DNA of 64,000 nt, from positions 31,910 through 95,909 of the forward strand of contig CAZTIB010000147.1 of the NCBI GenBank assembly GCA_964613615.1, in the 5' to 3' direction. Below the pieces are notes generated by a model, which ran no database searches, was not told where the DNA came from, and saw nothing but the letters and a program-made list of their open reading frames with translations. This DNA comes from J054 sp964613615 (GTDB taxonomy: Bacteria > Pseudomonadota > Gammaproteobacteria > Steroidobacterales > GCA-2729495). Of the stretch, positions 33,996 through 42,854 are shown piece after piece (the stretch's first letter is position 1; each line of letters begins with the position of its first letter). The position numbers were made by a program, and so were the translations under genes.

Positions 33996-34704
33996 CGACA
34001 ATCCTCGGCATCTCGACGGTCGCGTCGGTACTGACACCACCGAGCCGCCCGTCGCGAATCTCCAGGACGCGGTCGGCCACGTCCAGCACGCCGCGATCAT
34101 GGGTGACCATCATTGTCGCCACGTTGTGTTCGTGACAGGCGCGGCGCAACAGTTCAACGATTGCGTGGCCGCGCTGGGTATCGAGCATGGATGTCGGCTC
34201 ATCCACGAGCAGCAGGGCCGGTTCGGTCATGAAGGCACGGGCAATACCAACACGCTGGCGTTCACCGCCGGACAACTGGTTGCCACGCCGGTTCTTCTTT
34301 TCCGCCATCCCGACTTCTTCGAGCAGTGCCAGCGCCCTGTTGCGATCTTCCGGCCGCGGCTTGCGGCCCTGCATGTGCGCGAGCAACAAGAGCTGGTCCA
34401 GCGCCGACAGCGACGGCACCAGGTTCGACTGCTGGAACACGAAACCGATGTGCTCACGACGCAGCTTCGTCAACGCGGCCGGCTTCAGGCCCGTGATGTC
34501 GGTGTCGTCGATCCACACCTTGCCGCTGGTGGGCGTACGCAGTCCGCCGCACACGGCCAGCAGACTGGACTTGCCTGCCCCGCTGGGGCCAAGTACGACG
34601 ACCAGTTCGCCCGCCGCAACCGCAATAGACACATCGTCCAGCGCCTTGATCTGCTCATCACCGTCGCCGAGCAGCAGCGACACGTTTTCGGCTCTTAGTG
34701 TCAT
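33982..34704 (-). CDS. ABC exporter ATP-binding protein (LolD/MacB/HrtA type)
   Basis: ATPase of 240 aa. Walker A GPSGAGKSS, Q-loop FVFQQSNLVPSLSALDQL, signature LSGGERQRVGIARA, Walker B ALLLVDEPTSMLD and switch His VTHDRG are all present. The class matches ATPases that drive FtsX-type mechanotransmission permeases. It overlaps the permease gene by 4 nt (ATGA). Within the operon it forms the exporter with the upstream permease. Confidence 0.93.
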   Translation of the reverse strand: MTLRAENVSLLLGDGDEQIKALDDVSIAVAAGELVVVLGPSGAGKSSLLAVCGGLRTPTSGKVWIDDTDITGLKPAALTKLRREHIGFVFQQSNLVPSLSALDQLLLLAHMQGRKPRPEDRNRALALLEEVGMAEKKNRRGNQLSGGERQRVGIARAFMTEPALLLVDEPTSMLDTQRGHAIVELLRRACHEHNVATMMVTHDRGVLDVADRVLEIRDGRLGGVSTDATVEMPRIVDAAH

Positions 34705-35843
34705 TGTTCCTGCCCCAGCGCGATGATCGGGTCCACGGCAGTAATGCGGCGGATCGACAGCGCGCCGCCGAGTAATCCGGCCGTTACCAGTAGCGTCATG
34801 GCCTGCATGATCTTGTCGCTCTCGAACATGAAGGGCCGACCGGACTCCATGAAGGCCTGCCCGGACCAGAGTCCCAGCGACAATCCAAGGACCACGCCCA
34901 CAGCCATCAGAATCAGGGCCTGACCCAGGGCGTCGCGCAACAGGTAGCCGTTCGACGCACCCAGGGCCTTGATCAGCCCGATCTCTTTCGTGCGCTGGAT
35001 GGTCCAGATGCTGAAGAAGGCGCCAATGACCACGGCTGAAATCAGGAACAAAAATATCTGGATGATCTGCACCGTGCGCACTTCCTCGATGTAGCCGGTG
35101 GATGCGGCATAGAAAGCCCCCCGGTCGAGAGTGCTGGTGCCAATTTCATCGTCGATGGCCGCAATCTGCTCGGGCGTGACGTCGTCTTCCAGCTGCAGCG
35201 CCAGGATGCTGACGAAATCGAACACCACGTCCGGCAGTTGCTCGCCCGGCGGCGGGCCACCGGGCGGTCCGTAGGTGGCCGCCTGCCACTTCGCCAGCGG
35301 TGCGTAGATGATCGGGATGTGGCCGATATTCCGTTCTTCGGCAATGCCGACCACCACCAGGTCCGTCAGTACGCGGTCCAGCGTAATCGTGTCGCCCATC
35401 TGTACGCCGTCGCGCTCGACGAGGAGCCTGGAGACAATGACACCATTGCTCACGCTGCCTAGCTGCTCTCCGGCAAACACTTCGGGTTCGATCATTGAAC
35501 CGGGTTCCAATCCCCACAGCACCAGCTCGAGCGGGTCGTCGCGCTGCGTGCGGGCGGTAAAGACCGTATGCCCCATGGGCTCCAGCTTCTTCACGCCCGG
35601 CTGCGCCGCCCAGTCTTCCCACTGTTCCCGCTCGATCATCGTGTTGCGGTAGGTGGGCTTGTCATCCAGTTCGAAGGCGATGTGCGTGACGTCCAGCTCC
35701 ATCAGGCCGGAAATATTGTTCTTGATCAGGCCGGCAGCCAGACCCGTCAGGAAGGTCATCAGGAAGGCGATCAGCGCAATGACCAGGGCCATCAGGGCAA
35801 AGCGGCCTTTGGCGAAGCTGAGGTCTCTCAAGGCAATGAACAT
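34701..35843 (-). CDS. FtsX-type ABC transporter permease (HrtB/DevC-like)
   Basis: Inner-membrane protein of 380 aa with four helices: one at about 15-40 (ALMALVIALIAFLMTFLTGL) and three at the C-terminal end. Between them is a periplasmic domain of about 210 residues. The C-terminal FtsX domain reads IWTIQRTKEIGLIKALGASN. The start (MFIALRDLSFAKGRFALM) and length resemble the HrtB/DevC subgroup; HrtB exports heme in Gram-positive bacteria. The ATG at 35843 was chosen because the conserved N-terminus starts there. First gene of the operon, preceded by a promoter and palindrome. Confidence 0.88.
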   Translation of the reverse strand: MFIALRDLSFAKGRFALMALVIALIAFLMTFLTGLAAGLIKNNISGLMELDVTHIAFELDDKPTYRNTMIEREQWEDWAAQPGVKKLEPMGHTVFTARTQRDDPLELVLWGLEPGSMIEPEVFAGEQLGSVSNGVIVSRLLVERDGVQMGDTITLDRVLTDLVVVGIAEERNIGHIPIIYAPLAKWQAATYGPPGGPPPGEQLPDVVFDFVSILALQLEDDVTPEQIAAIDDEIGTSTLDRGAFYAASTGYIEEVRTVQIIQIFLFLISAVVIGAFFSIWTIQRTKEIGLIKALGASNGYLLRDALGQALILMAVGVVLGLSLGLWSGQAFMESGRPFMFESDKIMQAMTLLVTAGLLGGALSIRRITAVDPIIALGQEQ

Positions 35844-35859
35844 GGCGATATTATTTTGG

Positions 35860-35872
35860 CGACAGGGTGTCG
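35860..35872. promoter_or_regulatory. Candidate TetR operator
   Basis: A 13-bp palindrome, CGACA-GGG-TGTCG, lies 16 nt upstream of the permease start codon and just downstream of the predicted -10 box, around the expected transcription start. This is a classic repressor position. The TetR regulator encoded third in the operon is the obvious candidate, giving autoregulation. Confidence 0.5.
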
Positions 35873-35874
35873 AT

Positions 35875-35903
35875 ATGATGAGGGCTAGGAGGCGCGGGGT
35901 CAA
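35875..35903 (-). promoter_or_regulatory. Sigma-70-like promoter of the ABC-TetR-chelatase operon
   Basis: On the minus strand TTGACC (35903-35898) and CATCAT (35880-35875) are separated by exactly 17 bp. They match the consensus at 5 of 6 and 4 of 6 positions. The predicted start falls in the adjacent palindrome. Confidence 0.55.
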
Positions 35904-36019
35904 CAGGGGCTTAAGAGCACCGGCTGTTGAGGCTGGTGGCGCCTGCGGTCGCCCGGGGTGGGGGTGATGGGGGAATGCTGGTGGTTTGCGGCTGTCGCCG
36001 GTTCCGCATCGCACCCTGG

Positions 36020-36469
36020 CTAGAGCGGCGTGGCCTCGATCACGATGGCATGCCTCGACGCTTCGCGCAGGTCTTCGGTCACCAGGCTCTTGTCGGGGTT
36101 CAGTCGAATACTGTGGTAGGCGGCATCTTGAGGAAATCGGACCAGGTAGTACTGAAGCCACTCCCGAGCGTGAGGCGGGTCATTCTCAATGGCGGTCGCT
36201 CGATAGCGCTTTTCTTCGCCCTCGATTCGGAGCAAGACTTCTGCGCCACCGCGCATATTTCGCCACCACTGATTCTCCGACGATGTAAAGCAACGGACAG
36301 TATCGCCAACGCGGATATAGCGCACCGGCGTGGTGAATTCTCGCTGGCTGTTCCGGCCCCTGAATGTAATCAGCATCAGGCTGGCGCTCCAGAAATGATG
36401 GATCGGTGAGCGCAATAGCAAGCGAACGATCGGATTGACGATGACGAACAGCGGTTCGGGGAGTTTCAC
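36020..36469 (-). CDS. Ddn-like nitroreductase/quinone reductase family protein
   Basis: Protein of 149 aa with the split-barrel fold of the deazaflavin-dependent (DUF385/Ddn-like) family: LMLITFRGRNSQREFTTPV, RVGDTVRCFTSSENQWWRN, VLLRIEGEEKRYRATAI. Such proteins bind F420 or a flavin; which one applies here is not clear from sequence. The start codon is GTG. It follows the methyltransferase gene by 30 nt and is probably the last gene of the RND operon. Confidence 0.75.
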   Translation of the reverse strand: MKLPEPLFVIVNPIVRLLLRSPIHHFWSASLMLITFRGRNSQREFTTPVRYIRVGDTVRCFTSSENQWWRNMRGGAEVLLRIEGEEKRYRATAIENDPPHAREWLQYYLVRFPQDAAYHSIRLNPDKSLVTEDLREASRHAIVIEATPL

Positions 36470-36499
36470 GGTCGTGCGCCGAGACAGCTGACGTTTGAA

Positions 36500-37219
36500 T
36501 CAGCGACGCAAGGCGATAACACCGGCGTGCTGGTTGCCATCCGGGTCGCCGCCCCGGCCAGTGAAGCTGGCGTCTTCGATAGCGAAGCCGGCGCGTTCGC
36601 ATTCGCGGCACAGGATGTCCGGGTCCAGCGGATTGAGGTAGGCGAGCATGCCGGGCGGGGGGTCGTCGCGGTTCAACAGCGGCGCGATGTTGTCGATAAA
36701 GCCTGGCCACTCTTCGCCTGCGGCCTTGCGGCGTTCGTAGTCGGGCGCGGTGCTGAACCAGAAGCCCGTGTAGGGCGTATCGGCAATCAGGAACAGCCGT
36801 CCGCCGGGTTTCAGCCACCGGTACATTTTTTCCAGCGCGATACGGATCTCTTCACCCGTCAGGAAGTGAATGACGCGCGAGCACAGGATGGCGCCGAAAG
36901 CCCCTTCGGGGAAATCGGCACCTGGGAGTTCCCCAACTGCGGTGCGCAGGCGGCCGCGGAACTCTTCGGGCATTTCCCTTGCCAGGATTTCCACGTGACC
37001 TGCTTCCATGTCGCAGGCCATAACCGAGCCGCCCCGCTCCAGCACTTCGCGCGTGGCCACGCCGTAGGCACAACCCATGTCGAGCACTTCGTGGCCGCAG
37101 ATGGCCGCGTAGTCGATGAAGGCCATGGAGAAACGTTCCATGGTTTCGGACATGAAGCCCCGGCTGTTCAGCGTCGGGATCATGCCCTCCATCCAGGGCT
37201 TGGGTTTTTCCTGCGTCAT
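36500..37219 (-). CDS. SAM-dependent class I methyltransferase
   Basis: Cytoplasmic enzyme of about 239 aa. SAM-binding motif I is EVLDMGCAYGVATREVL, the acidic residue after strand 2 is in MACDMEAGHVE, and motif IV is GAILCSRVIHFLTGEE. LKPGGRLFLIADTPYTGFW follows. Candidate starts are ATG at 37219, 37240 and 37258; none has a clear ribosome site, so the N-terminus is uncertain. It lies 27 nt or more after the RND pump gene. Substrate unknown. Confidence 0.83.
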   Translation of the reverse strand: MTQEKPKPWMEGMIPTLNSRGFMSETMERFSMAFIDYAAICGHEVLDMGCAYGVATREVLERGGSVMACDMEAGHVEILAREMPEEFRGRLRTAVGELPGADFPEGAFGAILCSRVIHFLTGEEIRIALEKMYRWLKPGGRLFLIADTPYTGFWFSTAPDYERRKAAGEEWPGFIDNIAPLLNRDDPPPGMLAYLNPLDPDILCRECERAGFAIEDASFTGRGGDPDGNQHAGVIALRR

Positions 37220-37285
37220 GCCCGCGTTGCGCTGCTGCATTGAGACTGCAGCGAGCATAGCACCGGCGCGAACCCGCCTTTCGCC

Positions 37286-40200
37286 CTACAGGAGTCGGTC
37301 CGGGCCGTCAGCCGTTGCTGGCTTCAGGAACAGGCGGATGATGCTGTCCAGCCGTCCGCGCTTGGCCTCCAAACTGGCCAGGATTGCCGGCAGCAGGAAC
37401 AGCACGATGAAAGTGCCGAATATCAGGCCGAAGGCGAGGGACGTCACCAGCGGGCGCAGGAACTGGGCCTGCAGGTCAGTCTCCAGCAGCACCGGCAACA
37501 CGCCGAATACGGTGGTCACGGAGGTCAGAATCACCGCACGGCTGCGGCGCACCGCGGCTTCTGCGGCGGCCTTCTGCACGCTCATGCCCTGCGCGTTCAG
37601 TTCGCGGAATACGCTGACCAGGATGATCGAGTCGTTAATCACGATCCCTATTAAACCGAACAGGCCAAAGATCGACATCAGGGTCAGATCGACGTTCAGC
37701 AACCAGTGGCCGAACAATGCGCCGACGAGCCCGAACGGAATCACGGACAGCACGGCCAGCGGCCAGAGATACGACTCAAACACCCAGGCCAGGATGATGT
37801 AGATCAACAGCAAGGACAGCGGAAGTGCGGTACCGACATCGCCGAGGGTCTCGCCCTGGCTTTCAGCGTCGCCGCCAAACTTGAAGTAGCTGATCCCGTC
37901 CCGGTCGGCAATCTCCTGCATTACCTCCGCGGCCAGGATGGCGCGCACGGCGTTATTGTTGTTCAGCTTCTCATCCACGTCTGCGGTGATCTGCACCGAG
38001 AGCTCTCCGCCGCTGCGCTTCAGCGATTCGAAGCCGCGCTGGTAACTCAGTTGCGCTACGTCGCTGAGCGGCGCCGTCTCGGCATTGGCCAGCACGATGG
38101 GCAGGGTTTCCAGCGCGCTCAGTGCATTGCGCTCCTGGTCCGTCAGCAACACGCGCACTTCCACCTCTTCGCCCTGGTCCTGGAAGATCTGCACCAGTTC
38201 GCCTTCAAAGGCCGCGCGCAGCTGGGCGCCCAGGGCCGCACCGGTCAGGCCGACGGCCTCGCCGTTCGGCGACAGTTCGAAAATCAGCTGTTCCTTGCCC
38301 CAGGCCATGTCATCGCGCACTCCGCTAACGCCGCTGATGCCGCTCAGGGCTTGCACGACGTCAACAGCCGCCACCTTCAGCGCCTCGGGATCGGTGCCGG
38401 CGATATCCAGTTCAATATCGTTACCGTGTGGCCCGCCGGAGGTGTTCAGGATGAAGAAACTTTCCAGGCCACCCGGCGGCGGCACGGCGCGTTGCCAAGC
38501 GCGGATGATGTCTGCATTGCGCAGGCTGCGATCGCTGTCCGGCGTGAGTTGCACCGTCATCGTGGCCACGTTGGAGGCTGTCGTTCCTCGGGGGTCCGCG
38601 CCCAGCTTGGTGAGCTCGAGCTCAACGATCTTTTCGCCGCTCTCCGCTTCAATGCGGCGCAGCGCGTCTCGCGCCTGCTCTACGAAGGCCTTCACACGTT
38701 CGTTCGGCGTGCCAGCCGTGAAGCGGATGATGGCCTGCACCTTGGTGTTGTCCGGCTGGGGGAACAGCGTGAAACCGATGCGGCCACCGACCAGCAGGCC
38801 CAGAGCAACGATCAATGAGCCCACAGCGATGGCGACGGTCGTGGAGCGCTCCTGCACCGCCCTGGTGACCCACCGACGAAATACGCCACAGCGAAAATTC
38901 TCATAGGCGGTGTCGATCTTCAGCCGCCACCGTGTCGGCGCGTGCCGGGACGAGCTCTCCAGCGAGTGCCGCAGATGGCCGGGCAGGACGAGGAAACACT
39001 CGGCCAGGGAAGCCAGCACCACGCAGATCATGATCAGCGGAATCGCGAACAGAATCGTCCCGCCGATGCCGCCGAGGGTCATCAGCGGAACAAAGGCCGC
39101 CACCGTCGTCAGCGACGCGGCCATCACTGGCCCAAACATCCGGTGCGCCGCCTGCTCGGCCGCGTCCAGCGGCTTGGCGCCAGCCTGGTAGCGGGTCACC
39201 GCATCTTCGCCGACCACAATTGCATCGTCTACAACAATGCCTAGCGCCATCACCATTGCGAACAGGCTGATCATGTTCAGGCTGCCACCGAACAGGTGCA
39301 GGGCCATCAGGCCGGCCATCACCGACACTGGAATACCCACGGCAACCCAGAAGGCCACGCGGCCGTTCAGGAAAACGAACAGTGCAATCACCACGAGCAC
39401 CAGGCCGCCGACGGAGTTTTCCACCATCAGGTCGATGCGATCCTGGACCAGCCGCCACTCCTCGTCGTAGACCAGTAGCTCGACGTTGGCGGGCAGACCG
39501 GGACGAGTCCGTTCCACCCAGGTCGATAGCTCGCCTGCTACATCAATCGCGTCCTGGCTTTCCGCGCGCTGCACAGATATCTCCACAGCGGCGGCACCGT
39601 TCACAAACAGGGTCGGCTGGTCGGTCCGCGCGCGGCGTTCCACGTCGGCAATGTCGCGCAAGGCCAGCAGGCGGCCGTCCGCATCGGCGGCCACGGCCAA
39701 GTCTTCGAAGTCCGCAACATTGCGGGCCTGGTCCAGGCTGCGCAACTGTCGCGCCGATTCCGCACGGCCGACCGAGCCGGCCGGCACATCGCTGCTGGTC
39801 TGCCGGACCCGCTGGGCAATGTCCTGCAATGACAGTCGCAACTCGTTCAGACGCTCACCGGACAACTGGATTGCGATCTCTTGTTTCGGCAGTCCTTCAA
39901 TGTCGATCTTGGCCAGGCCCAGGCCACGCAGCTCCCGTTCGAAACCCCGCACCAGCGGCCGCAATATCGACAGCTCGGGTCCGGTCACGACGAGTTTCGC
40001 CACGGGTTCGTTGCGGGGTATCAGCGACACGGTGGGGGTCTCCGCGTTCGCCGGCAGATTGCGCACTTGGGTCACGCGCTCCTTCACCTGGTCCAGCACG
40101 CGGCTCATATCCACGTCTTCGCCGTATTCCAGCGTGACCCGGCCCACGCCTTCCCTGGACGTCGAGCGGATGCCTTCCAGCAGATCGAGGCCGCGCAGCT

Positions 40201-40414
40201 GGTCTTCGATGGGCTGCGTAATGGCCAGCTGCACGTCTTCGGCGGACGCGCCCTGCCAGACCACTTCCACGTTGACGAGGCTGAGTTCAAAGCCCGGCAG
40301 CAGCTGCCGGGTGAGCTGCCCCAGCGCCCAGACGCCGGCCAGGATCATGATGCACATCGCGAGGTTCGGCGCCACCGGGTGGCGAACGAACATACTGATG
40401 ATTCCGGGACGCAT
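37286..40414 (-). CDS. RND family efflux pump, inner-membrane subunit
   Basis: Proton-driven transporter of 1042 aa of the AcrB/HAE1-like group. It has the family pattern of TM1, a large periplasmic loop, TM2-7, a second loop and TM8-12. The conserved helix-4 region has VMALGIVVDDAIVVGEDAVTR, with the paired Asp residues of the proton relay. Motif FGLIGIVINDSIILVSVF occurs in the second half. It begins MRPGIISMFVRHPVAPNLAM. It starts 3 nt after the adaptor gene stop. No outer-membrane TolC-type gene is nearby. Confidence 0.93.
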   Translation of the reverse strand: MRPGIISMFVRHPVAPNLAMCIMILAGVWALGQLTRQLLPGFELSLVNVEVVWQGASAEDVQLAITQPIEDQLRGLDLLEGIRSTSREGVGRVTLEYGEDVDMSRVLDQVKERVTQVRNLPANAETPTVSLIPRNEPVAKLVVTGPELSILRPLVRGFERELRGLGLAKIDIEGLPKQEIAIQLSGERLNELRLSLQDIAQRVRQTSSDVPAGSVGRAESARQLRSLDQARNVADFEDLAVAADADGRLLALRDIADVERRARTDQPTLFVNGAAAVEISVQRAESQDAIDVAGELSTWVERTRPGLPANVELLVYDEEWRLVQDRIDLMVENSVGGLVLVVIALFVFLNGRVAFWVAVGIPVSVMAGLMALHLFGGSLNMISLFAMVMALGIVVDDAIVVGEDAVTRYQAGAKPLDAAEQAAHRMFGPVMAASLTTVAAFVPLMTLGGIGGTILFAIPLIMICVVLASLAECFLVLPGHLRHSLESSSRHAPTRWRLKIDTAYENFRCGVFRRWVTRAVQERSTTVAIAVGSLIVALGLLVGGRIGFTLFPQPDNTKVQAIIRFTAGTPNERVKAFVEQARDALRRIEAESGEKIVELELTKLGADPRGTTASNVATMTVQLTPDSDRSLRNADIIRAWQRAVPPPGGLESFFILNTSGGPHGNDIELDIAGTDPEALKVAAVDVVQALSGISGVSGVRDDMAWGKEQLIFELSPNGEAVGLTGAALGAQLRAAFEGELVQIFQDQGEEVEVRVLLTDQERNALSALETLPIVLANAETAPLSDVAQLSYQRGFESLKRSGGELSVQITADVDEKLNNNNAVRAILAAEVMQEIADRDGISYFKFGGDAESQGETLGDVGTALPLSLLLIYIILAWVFESYLWPLAVLSVIPFGLVGALFGHWLLNVDLTLMSIFGLFGLIGIVINDSIILVSVFRELNAQGMSVQKAAAEAAVRRSRAVILTSVTTVFGVLPVLLETDLQAQFLRPLVTSLAFGLIFGTFIVLFLLPAILASLEAKRGRLDSIIRLFLKPATADGPDRLL

Positions 40415-40417
40415 GGC

Positions 40418-41728
40418 TTAACTCCCGGGCCGGTTCTCGCCGGCAGCGAGCATCGCGTCGCTGTCGCCCGGGCCACCCTCGCGGACGCGAATCAGCAACC
40501 CGTTGGTGGCCGACGAAACCTTCGTCGTGATGATGCGATCGTCCGGCTTCAGCTGGCTGCTTCTGATCAGGACCTCGCTGCGACCGTCGGCGCCCACGCG
40601 TTCACCGAGCCGCTCGATGTCAACTGCCGCCATCCGCTCCCCGGCAAGCTTGTAAATGCGGTTGCGACCGTACAAGGCCTCCGCCGGCACGGCGATGGCG
40701 TCCACCTCGGCCGGCAATGACAACAGCACGGGCACAGTGGAACCCAGCGACACGTCCTGCGGCGGGGTCTCGAAAGCGAGGTAGGCGTCTACGCTGCCGG
40801 AGCCCTCGCGCGTCTGCCCCGACAGACGCGTGAGGACCGCTGGGTAATTCGCTCCGGAAATCTCGGCATTGGCGCCAATCCTGACTTCGGCGACCAGCGC
40901 ATCGCGGACACGAGCGGCAAAACGGCTCGGCACCTGGGTGCGCAGTTCCACGGTTTCGGGGTTGTGCAGGCGCATCAGCTCGTCGCCGATCCTGACCCGG
41001 TCACCCACAGACACTTCCACTTCGGAAATCAGTCCGGCAAAGGGCGCAATGATCCGGGTCCGATCCAGCGCGAGCTGAGATTTGTCGCGCAATGCCTTGG
41101 CCCGCTGCAGCTGAGCGGTGAGCTGCTGCTTGCGGATTTCGCTCTCCTCGATGGTCAGCTGACGGGACGTTACGGCCAGTTCCTGGCGCGTCAACTCCTC
41201 TGCCGTATCGTCGACGTTAGACAGCGACACCAGGTTGTCTTTATAGAGGCTGCGAGCCCGCTCGGCGTTGCTCACCGTGAGTTGCAGGAGTTCGTTTTCC
41301 TTGAAAAGGGATTCCGTGTTCCGTCTCAGCCGCTGTTCTTCAAGGTTGATCTGCGCCCGGATCTCCTGCACGTCGGCATCCCGCTGCAGCAGTTCGAAGC
41401 GCGCGTCCCGATCGTCCAGCACCAGCAGCTCGTCGCCTGCGGCTGCAGTGTCACCGTCCTGCATCAGGACCTCGAGTATTTCGGCCTCGACCGCTGCACT
41501 GAGACGCGAGTCCTGCGGCGACTCGATGCGCGCATAGAGTTCCAGCGTCGGGCGAATCGCCGACGGCACGGCCGGAATGACATCGACACTCCACGCCTTT
41601 TCAGGGATAGCGATGTTCGGGCGCTGCGGCCGACTCATGATCAGCGCCCCGGCCACGACGAAGGCGCCGATCAGAACCGTGATCGGCCCCGGCCGTAAGC
41701 GTGAAATGAACGTCTTGAGTTGCTTCAT
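40418..41728 (-). CDS. RND efflux periplasmic adaptor (HlyD/MFP family)
   Basis: Membrane-fusion protein of 436 aa. One N-terminal helix (about 16-32), lipoyl-like halves around LSAAVEAEILEVLMQDGDTA and RTRIIAPFAGLISEVEVSVGD, and a long coiled-coil hairpin between them (about 115-215) are visible. A beta-barrel/membrane-proximal part follows. The ATG at 41728 was chosen because it gives a basic N-terminus before the helix; the frame is open 60 nt further. It leads the efflux operon. Confidence 0.9.
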   Translation of the reverse strand: MKQLKTFISRLRPGPITVLIGAFVVAGALIMSRPQRPNIAIPEKAWSVDVIPAVPSAIRPTLELYARIESPQDSRLSAAVEAEILEVLMQDGDTAAAGDELLVLDDRDARFELLQRDADVQEIRAQINLEEQRLRRNTESLFKENELLQLTVSNAERARSLYKDNLVSLSNVDDTAEELTRQELAVTSRQLTIEESEIRKQQLTAQLQRAKALRDKSQLALDRTRIIAPFAGLISEVEVSVGDRVRIGDELMRLHNPETVELRTQVPSRFAARVRDALVAEVRIGANAEISGANYPAVLTRLSGQTREGSGSVDAYLAFETPPQDVSLGSTVPVLLSLPAEVDAIAVPAEALYGRNRIYKLAGERMAAVDIERLGERVGADGRSEVLIRSSQLKPDDRIITTKVSSATNGLLIRVREGGPGDSDAMLAAGENRPGS

Positions 41729-41875
41729 AGATCCCTGAGCCCCTGATACTGCAGTGATTTCGCTCCCGGGGCGGAATCGGATGATCATTCCACCATCTGG
41801 CAGCCCAAGTTTAAGGCGTTGTTTTGGCTATTTTTTGTTTATTCTAGGCATCAATCTGGAGGCGAGGAATCGGCT

Positions 41876-42844
41876 TTGAAAGTACTGAGAGTGCTGAGCC
41901 TGATCGGCATCACCCTGCTGGGGCTCTACGTGGTGAGCGTGCTGGCGGCCATGTGGGCGTACCGAGATATCCCCGCCCAGGAGCTGGAAGCCCGTTACAT
42001 GAGCCCGGCCTCGCGTTTCCTGAACATCGACGGTGTGCGCATTCATTACCGCGACGAAGGCAGCGGCCCGCCCGTCGTGCTGATTCACGCCAATTTCGCC
42101 AGCCTGATCGGCTGGGATCCGTGGGTAGAGGCGCTGAAAGACAACTACCGAGTCATCCGTTTTGACATGACCAGCCATGGCCTGACCGGTCCGGATCCGT
42201 CGGGCGACTACACTTTGGCGCGCACCGTGAAACTTGCCGAGCGCTTCATCGATGCGCTGGGTCTCGAAGAGATCACGATTGGCGGCACATCGCTGGGCGG
42301 GACGGTATCCATCCACTACTCGGCGCGCCACCCGGCCCGCGTGAAAGGGCTGATACTGCTGAGCCCCGGCGCGCTGGAAGGCCGCGAGCAGCAGCGCCGC
42401 GGCGTGCCGAAGCAGGCGCGGGTCCTCGAATACATACTGCCGCGCGCGCTGCCGAAGTACATGCTGAACTCGGCCTATGGCGACAAGGACAAGCTCACGG
42501 ACGAAGTCATCGACCGCTGGCACAACATGTGGTTGCGGGAAGGCCAGCGTGCCGCGCAGCTCGAGCGGCTGTCGCAATACGATTCGGGGGATCTCCGCGG
42601 CGTGGCCGCGCAAGTCCAGGCGCCTACCTTGCTGCTGTGGGGCGAAGCCAATCCCCAGGCCAAGGTGGAACAGGCTTATGAACTGGAGGAGATGCTCACC
42701 GGCGTGGCGTCGCTGGAACTGATTATCTATCCGGGCGTCGGGCACATGGCTGTGCAGGAGGCGGGGGCCGAGATTGCGGTGGACGTGCGCGCATGGCTGG
42801 ACCAGGTTCCGGTGGCCGCGGCCCTGAGCGACGCCGCACCCTGA
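41876..42844 (+). CDS. Membrane-anchored alpha/beta hydrolase
   Basis: Protein of 322 aa. A TTG start at 41876 with GAGGA 7 nt upstream gives MKVLRVLSLIGITLLGLYVV, one membrane helix. The hydrolase domain follows: PPVVLIHANFASLIGWD, GGTSLGGTVS with the Ser nucleophile, LLLWGEANPQAKVE with the acid region, and YPGVGHMAVQE with the catalytic His. The usual oxyanion HG is altered to HA. Layout is like 24721-25671. It precedes the ferrochelatase-like gene by 10 nt, so the two are probably co-expressed. Confidence 0.86.
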   Translation: MKVLRVLSLIGITLLGLYVVSVLAAMWAYRDIPAQELEARYMSPASRFLNIDGVRIHYRDEGSGPPVVLIHANFASLIGWDPWVEALKDNYRVIRFDMTSHGLTGPDPSGDYTLARTVKLAERFIDALGLEEITIGGTSLGGTVSIHYSARHPARVKGLILLSPGALEGREQQRRGVPKQARVLEYILPRALPKYMLNSAYGDKDKLTDEVIDRWHNMWLREGQRAAQLERLSQYDSGDLRGVAAQVQAPTLLLWGEANPQAKVEQAYELEEMLTGVASLELIIYPGVGHMAVQEAGAEIAVDVRAWLDQVPVAAALSDAAP

Positions 42845-42854
42845 GCCTGGACCC

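Noticed and set aside
41819..41853. TTGTTT and ATTCTA as a promoter for the membrane-anchored hydrolase gene
   Set aside because: Matches are weak and the T-rich tract makes chance hits likely.
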